Positions 60,351-64,000 of a DNA stretch of 64,000 nt are shown here, one piece after another. A program made the translations under genes and the position numbers. The notes under the pieces are model-generated. The model ran no database searches. It was not told where the DNA came from and was given only the letters and a program-made list of their open reading frames with translations. Origin of the DNA: Massilia putida. GTDB lineage: Bacteria; Pseudomonadota; Gammaproteobacteria; Burkholderiales; Burkholderiaceae_D. Each line of letters begins with the position of its first letter. The first letter of the stretch is position 1. The stretch covers positions 2,728,001 through 2,792,000 of the forward strand of contig NZ_CP019038.1 in NCBI RefSeq assembly GCF_001941825.1, given 5' to 3'.

Positions 60351-61210
60351 TCGCGCGCCGCCTTCTGGTAGGGGCCGTCCTGTGCCTGCCCCTGTGGGCG
60401 GGCGCCCACGATTTCTGGGTCAATCCGGACCGCTTCGTCGTCGCCGTCGGCGCCAGCACGGCCTTGAACATGCAGGCCGGTCACGGCGACGCGCGCCGGC
60501 ACTCTCCGATCCCGTCGCGCCGCATCGTGCGTTTCTCGGCGTGGACGCCGGGCGGCGACGTCATCGACCTGCGCGGCGACGGCAAGCTGGCGCCCGCCGA
60601 GGCGGGGCTGCATCTGCTGGCGCTGGAAACGGACGCGGACGCGCAAAGCCACCTGCCCGCCGACCGCTTCAACGCCTACGTGCAGGAAGAAGGATTGTGG
60701 CCCGCGGCGGCCGAACGGGAGCGACGGGGGACGAACGGACAGGATGCCATCGAGCGCTACCGGCGCTTGGCGAAAGCCCTCGTGCAGGCGGGCGCGCCCG
60801 GCGAAGGCAGCCAGGATCTGGCGACGAAGCGCCTCGGCCTGCCGCTGGAAATCGTGCTGGTGCGGCCGCTGTCGGATCCGGACGGCGGCGGCTCCTTGGC
60901 CGCACAGGTTGTCTTCCACGGCCATCCGCTGGCGCGCGCGCTGGTGAAACTCACGGACCTCGACCACGATGCGCAACCCGCCGCCGCGCAGACCACGGAC
61001 GGCGACGGGCGGGTTCTCTTCCGCCGTCCGCCGCCGGGCAACTGGCTGCTGAACGTCGTCTGGACCACGCCTCTCTCCGGCGACGAAGGCATCGACTTCG
61101 ACACCATCTTCTCGAGCCTGAGCCTGGGCATTCAGGCGGACACGCCCCAGAGTGCCAGCGCTTCTTCGACGACGACGTCCGGCCGCTCCTCGGGCCAGAA
61201 CAATTTATAG
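60347..61210 (+). CDS. DUF4198-family (NikM-like) exported protein
   Basis: The 287-residue protein has a signal peptide ending WAGA at residue 20. Cleavage there would leave an N-terminal His (HDFWVNPDRF). The family is related to periplasmic components of metal uptake systems, and an exposed N-terminal His could bind Cu or Ni (inference). The last 26 residues (after SLGIQA) are Ser/Thr-rich and are read antisense to the next gene. The native stop may have been lost. It overlaps the DUF4331 stop by 4 nt. Confidence 0.82.
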   Translation: MIARRLLVGAVLCLPLWAGAHDFWVNPDRFVVAVGASTALNMQAGHGDARRHSPIPSRRIVRFSAWTPGGDVIDLRGDGKLAPAEAGLHLLALETDADAQSHLPADRFNAYVQEEGLWPAAAERERRGTNGQDAIERYRRLAKALVQAGAPGEGSQDLATKRLGLPLEIVLVRPLSDPDGGGSLAAQVVFHGHPLARALVKLTDLDHDAQPAAAQTTDGDGRVLFRRPPPGNWLLNVVWTTPLSGDEGIDFDTIFSSLSLGIQADTPQSASASSTTTSGRSSGQNNL

Positions 61211-62076
61211 CCCGCCAGCCGGCGCACGCCGCGGCCGTTGCCGAACGCCTGCTCCAGGTAGGCGGGCGTCGCGGCCGAGAAGATGTCGTCGGCCGTGCCC
61301 CAGATCACCCGCACCGGCTGGCGCGCCCGTTTCAACGCGGGCGCTATCCCTTGCAGGATGTTGCGCTCCAACGCCAGCGCGTACGCGTGCACGAGGGCCT
61401 GGCGCGCGGGCGACGCGGTCAACGGCGCCAGGTACGCGTCGATGGCCTCGTCCGTGGGCGAACCGGGATGCGCATAGCACTGGCCGCCCAGGCCCTCCTT
61501 CGTGCGGGCGAGGCGATGGTCCAGCACGGACGGCAGCAGCCACTCGTCGACGAACCGGCCCGTGCGCGACAGGTCGATCACGGGCTTCAATGCGGGCGGC
61601 GGGCAATCGGGTTCGGTATCGCAATTGGTCAGCAGCAGGGAGCGCACGCGGTCCGGATGGCGCACCGTCAAGAGCTGGGCGACGGCGCCGCCGCTGTCGT
61701 TGGCGATCACGTCCGCCTGGCGCACGTCCAGCGTGTCGAGCAGGTGCGCGAGCATGGCCACCTGCGCGTCCGCGTCGACCGCCTGGCCCGGCGCGGGTTC
61801 CGTGAAGCCGAGCGCCATGAAGTCGGGCGCGATGCAGCGGCGGTGCGCCGACAGCGCGGCCACCGCGTCGCGCCACTGGAAACTGGAGAGCGGGAAGCCG
61901 TGCAGGAACAGCGCCGCGGCCGGCCCGCGGCCCTGCTCGACCACGGCGATGCGGCCGTACGGCGTCGCGACGAAGCGGCGCAGCCGCCGCCACCGGTCGA
62001 GGGTCATCGCGCCCGCGGGCGCCATCGCGCCGGCGGCAAGCGCCGCCGCGCCCTTCATGAATGTTCTCCGCTTCAT
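61132..62076 (-). CDS. Tat-exported alpha/beta hydrolase (haloalkane dehalogenase/epoxide hydrolase-like)
   Basis: The 314-residue protein opens with KRRTFMKGAAALAAGAM, a twin-arginine signal, so it is predicted to be exported folded. The oxyanion strand LFLHGFPLSSFQW is near 57. The nucleophile elbow IANDSGGAV has Asp127 as nucleophile, as in dehalogenases and epoxide hydrolases. Late in the chain VRVIWGTADDIF provides the acid region, but the usual catalytic His motif is not obvious. The gene converges with DUF4198 with a 79-nt overlap and diverges from the XRE regulator. Confidence 0.85.
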   Translation of the reverse strand: MKRRTFMKGAAALAAGAMAPAGAMTLDRWRRLRRFVATPYGRIAVVEQGRGPAAALFLHGFPLSSFQWRDAVAALSAHRRCIAPDFMALGFTEPAPGQAVDADAQVAMLAHLLDTLDVRQADVIANDSGGAVAQLLTVRHPDRVRSLLLTNCDTEPDCPPPALKPVIDLSRTGRFVDEWLLPSVLDHRLARTKEGLGGQCYAHPGSPTDEAIDAYLAPLTASPARQALVHAYALALERNILQGIAPALKRARQPVRVIWGTADDIFSAATPAYLEQAFGNGRGVRRLAGYKLFWPEERPDVVVEEALALWGVSA

Positions 62077-62142
62077 GTTCGTCTCCTCCGTCGACAGGCC
62101 ACGTGGCCGCCGGCATTGTGGCGGGAGCGGCGCGGCAGCTCA

Positions 62143-62159
62143 ATGACCTCCGACGTCAT
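62143..62159. promoter_or_regulatory. Candidate operator between the hydrolase and XRE genes
   Basis: ATGAC-N7-GTCAT is a perfect inverted repeat in the divergent gap, 35 nt before the XRE start codon. It is a reasonable site for autoregulation. The word ATGACCTCC within it also occurs upstream of the PEP-mutase gene (about 58297). Confidence 0.4.
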
Positions 62160-62194
62160 GGCTTTGCGGATCGCGGCCGGGTTATCATCGAATC

Positions 62195-63001
62195 ATGACG
62201 CCTCTCGACCTTGCCCCCGTCCCTGTCGGCCTCCTCCTGCGCGAATGGAGAGCGGCACGCCGTCTCAGCCAGCTCGACCTGTCGCTGGACGCGAACATCT
62301 CCGCGCGCCACCTGAGCTGCATCGAGACCGGCAAGTCGCAGCCCAGCCGGGCCCTCTTGATGCGACTCGCCGACGTGCTGGACATGCCGCTGCGCGAACG
62401 CAACGCCCTGCTGCGCGCGGGCGGCTACGCGCCGAGCTATCCGGAAAGCGGCCTCGATACGCCGGCGATGGGGAGAATCAACAAGGCCATCGCCTTCATC
62501 CTCGGGCAGCAGGAGCCCTATCCGGCATTCCTCATGAACCGGCACTGGGACATCCTGGCGACGAACCAGGCGGCGCAGCGCATCAACGGTTTCCTGCTCG
62601 ACGGCCGGCCCGGCAAGCACGCGAACATGCTGCGCGCCGTGTTCGATCCGGACGATCTGCGCGGCCGCATGACGAATTGGGACGATGTGGGGAGCACGCT
62701 GATCGGGCACCTGCACGCGCTGGTCGCGGGGTCGCCGACGGATAGTAAAGCCCGCGCGCTGCTGGATGAGATCCTGGCGTATCCCGACGTGCCGTCGCGC
62801 TGGCGGCTGCGCGACCTGGATACGCCGCCCGCGCCGCTGTTGACGACGGAATTCCGTCACCGCGGCGTGGCGCTCAGCTTCTTTTCGACGATCACGACGT
62901 TCGGCACGCCGCGCGACATCACCATCGACGAGCTGCACATCGAGTCGTGCTTTCCGATGGATGAGGCGACGGCGCAGTTCTGCCGCCAGCTCGGCGGTTG
63001 A
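62195..63001 (+). CDS. XRE-family regulator with MmyB-like ligand domain
   Basis: The 268-residue protein has an N-terminal helix-turn-helix (about 12-70, RRLSQLDLSLDANISARHLS). A MmyB-like domain follows (about 95-265), with the segment PYPAFLMNRHWDILATNQAAQRI. Members are often coded next to, and divergent from, dehydrogenase or hydrolase genes they control. The alpha/beta hydrolase is the likely target. No strong ribosome-binding site is visible. Confidence 0.9.
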   Translation: MTPLDLAPVPVGLLLREWRAARRLSQLDLSLDANISARHLSCIETGKSQPSRALLMRLADVLDMPLRERNALLRAGGYAPSYPESGLDTPAMGRINKAIAFILGQQEPYPAFLMNRHWDILATNQAAQRINGFLLDGRPGKHANMLRAVFDPDDLRGRMTNWDDVGSTLIGHLHALVAGSPTDSKARALLDEILAYPDVPSRWRLRDLDTPPAPLLTTEFRHRGVALSFFSTITTFGTPRDITIDELHIESCFPMDEATAQFCRQLGG

Positions 63002-63007
63002 ATCGCG

Positions 63008-63844
63008 TCAGACGAGCAGCGCCCCGCCCATCGATGCCGCGATCTCGGCCGCTTCATCGATCATGCGATGAAGGCTCTCTTCGTCGAGCAGGTAGTCGAG
63101 CGCGCTCTCGCTGTGTTCGGGCAGCGGCTCGCGTGCCGTGCCGAGCGGCGAGGGCACGCTGGCATACAGATTGGCCAGCAACAGGGTGTCCAGCAAGGTG
63201 GCGGGCGGCATGTGCAGCCAGGCGCCGCGCAGTGCGAAGATGGCCTCGGCGACGGGCTCCGGCAGCGCCAGCTTGCGCGCCACTTCGCGCGTGACGACGT
63301 CCTCGCACAGCTCGGCCCATTTTTCCGGGTCGTCGTCCAGCAGGCCCGGGAAACCGTCGGCGCGCGACAGCAGATAGAAGCCGCCGACCTCGTGGACGAT
63401 GCCGGCGAACATGGCGGTATCCGGATTGACGAAGGTGACGCGGCGCGCGAACACATGGGCCAGCGCGGCCACCTGCACCGTGTGTTCCCACAGCTGCTCG
63501 GCCTTGGCGCGCAGGTCCGGATCGTCGATGCGGGCGCCGAACTGGCGCACGACGAGGCTCGCGACGAGCATCTGCAGGTTGCGGTAGCCGACCCGCGTCA
63601 CGGCCGAGCGCACATTCGTGATCGGCTTGCCGCTCGAGTTGAACGTCGAGGAATTTGCCAGCGCGACGGTGCGCGCGGCCAGTTGCGGCTCGCCCAGCAC
63701 GAGGCGGATCGCATCTTCCAGATGGCAATCGGGATCGTTCAGCGCGTGCTGCAGGCGCAGCACGGCATTCACGCTGGTGGGAAAGGAAATCTCACCGCGC
63801 GCGGCCTGGGCGGCGATGGTTCCGAAGGCTTCGAGTCTGTTCAC
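63008..63844 (-). CDS. HDOD-domain protein
   Basis: The 278-residue protein is almost wholly one HDOD domain (about 17-215). Key segments are ISFPTSVNAVLRLQHALNDPDC, ALANSSTFNS and a degenerate HD region (AGIVHEVGGFYLLSRA). HDOD proteins are signalling adaptors without known catalysis, often tied to c-di-GMP and motility. The start is a GTG placed about 8 nt after a consensus -10, so the mRNA may be leaderless. It converges with the XRE gene. Confidence 0.88.
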   Translation of the reverse strand: MNRLEAFGTIAAQAARGEISFPTSVNAVLRLQHALNDPDCHLEDAIRLVLGEPQLAARTVALANSSTFNSSGKPITNVRSAVTRVGYRNLQMLVASLVVRQFGARIDDPDLRAKAEQLWEHTVQVAALAHVFARRVTFVNPDTAMFAGIVHEVGGFYLLSRADGFPGLLDDDPEKWAELCEDVVTREVARKLALPEPVAEAIFALRGAWLHMPPATLLDTLLLANLYASVPSPLGTAREPLPEHSESALDYLLDEESLHRMIDEAAEIAASMGGALLV

Positions 63845-63851
63845 GGCCGCG

Positions 63852-63878
63852 ATTATACCGTGCCCTACCTACCGTCAA
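63852..63878 (-). promoter_or_regulatory. Promoter of the HDOD gene
   Basis: On the minus strand TTGACG is followed after 15 bp by TATAAT (63852-63857). Transcription would start at or next to the GTG start codon. Confidence 0.6.
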
Positions 63879-63928
63879 AACAATTCCCGACGGCTTTATA
63901 TTGACCTGTGGTAGATCAGCAAAAGCAA

Positions 63929-63950
63929 CGGCCGGTCCCAAAACCGGCCG
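63929..63950 (-). terminator. Terminator of the gene entering from the right edge
   Basis: CGGCCGGT pairs with ACCGGCCG around a 6-nt loop, 22 nt past the stop codon of the partial gene. A T-rich tail (TTGCTTTTGC) follows on the minus strand. Confidence 0.75.
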
Positions 63951-63972
63951 CGGTCGGGCAAAAAGCGGTTGC

Positions 63973-64000
63973 TTATTTGACCTTGATGGCGCTCTTGACG
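63973..64000 (-). CDS. C-terminal fragment of an unidentified protein
   Basis: Only the last eight codons (VKSAIKVK) and a TAA stop lie inside the window. A terminator follows. The ending would suit a BON-domain or similar small protein, but eight residues are too few to identify it. Confidence 0.55.

Noticed and set aside
60250..62745. Plus-strand open frame of about 831 codons
   Set aside because: It is out of frame with DUF4198, antisense to the alpha/beta hydrolase and out of frame with the XRE gene. There is no recognisable domain.

Overview
The window is a high-GC chromosomal stretch from a Gram-negative bacterium, most likely a betaproteobacterium of the Oxalobacteraceae (Massilia/Telluria-like). 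The pointers are the radC-rpmB-rpmG block near fkpB-ispH, a PHA phasin, the purN-rsmB pair, a coiled-coil trimeric porin, Tct-type two-component genes and several GGDEF/EAL proteins. This placement is inferred from gene content only. No rRNA, CRISPR array, integrase or plasmid gene was seen.

Region by region. 1-2.7 kb: sulfate ABC transporter (cysT, cysW, first codons of cysA) beside a TauE/SafE exporter. 2.9-8.9 kb: housekeeping and stress genes (1-Cys peroxiredoxin, dgkA, IclR regulator, pbpG, nitroreductase, DMT transporter, phasin). 9.1-12.7 kb: branched-chain amino-acid transporter livHMGF without a binding protein, preceded by a terminator-like leader. 13.0-15.0 kb: fkpB-ispH-apt. 15.0-17.5 kb: a complete-looking group II intron sits about 20 nt upstream of fkpB in the same orientation. 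17.5-19.7 kb: AT-richer accessory DNA, an SDR lacking its Tyr/Lys pair and a frameshifted LysR gene. 19.8-21.7 kb: radC, an FMN reductase, rpmB and rpmG. 21.7-29.1 kb: a lipoprotein hydrolase, small hypotheticals, fatty-acid desaturase, purN-rsmB-mscS and a barstar homologue. 29.4-32.7 kb: glycine-zipper protein, spermidine-synthase-like protein and a solitary GspE/PilB ATPase.

32.7-42.7 kb is bounded and interrupted by three identical tRNA-Lys(UUU) genes. Between them lie a chemoreceptor, a GYD protein, a secreted GH18-like protein with two C-terminal repeats, a dCache-PAS-GGDEF-EAL protein, a PAS-GGDEF protein and small proteins. 42.8-45.9 kb: a Spy/ZraP-like periplasmic protein with a His cluster, translationally linked to an OmpR-type regulator and kinase. 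45.9-52.3 kb: an NMT1/SsuABC-type uptake operon and a porin, divergent from a TctDE-type two-component pair that probably controls them. 52.3-64 kb: a decayed gene, a GH13 maltodextrin hydrolase, YigZ, an MFS exporter, an isochorismatase-family hydrolase with a divergent LysR regulator, a PEP-mutase/DUF4331/DUF4198 operon, a Tat-exported alpha/beta hydrolase with a divergent MmyB-type regulator, and an HDOD protein.

A family of REP/BIME-like palindromic repeats occupies at least four intergenic gaps (about 4.95, 9.0, 12.9 and 28.4-28.6 kb). The most interesting signals are the intron in the 5' leader of the essential fkpB-ispH operon, the possible liv attenuator, the triplicated tRNA-Lys block, the DUF4331/DUF4198 module with a predicted N-terminal histidine, and the orphan barstar.
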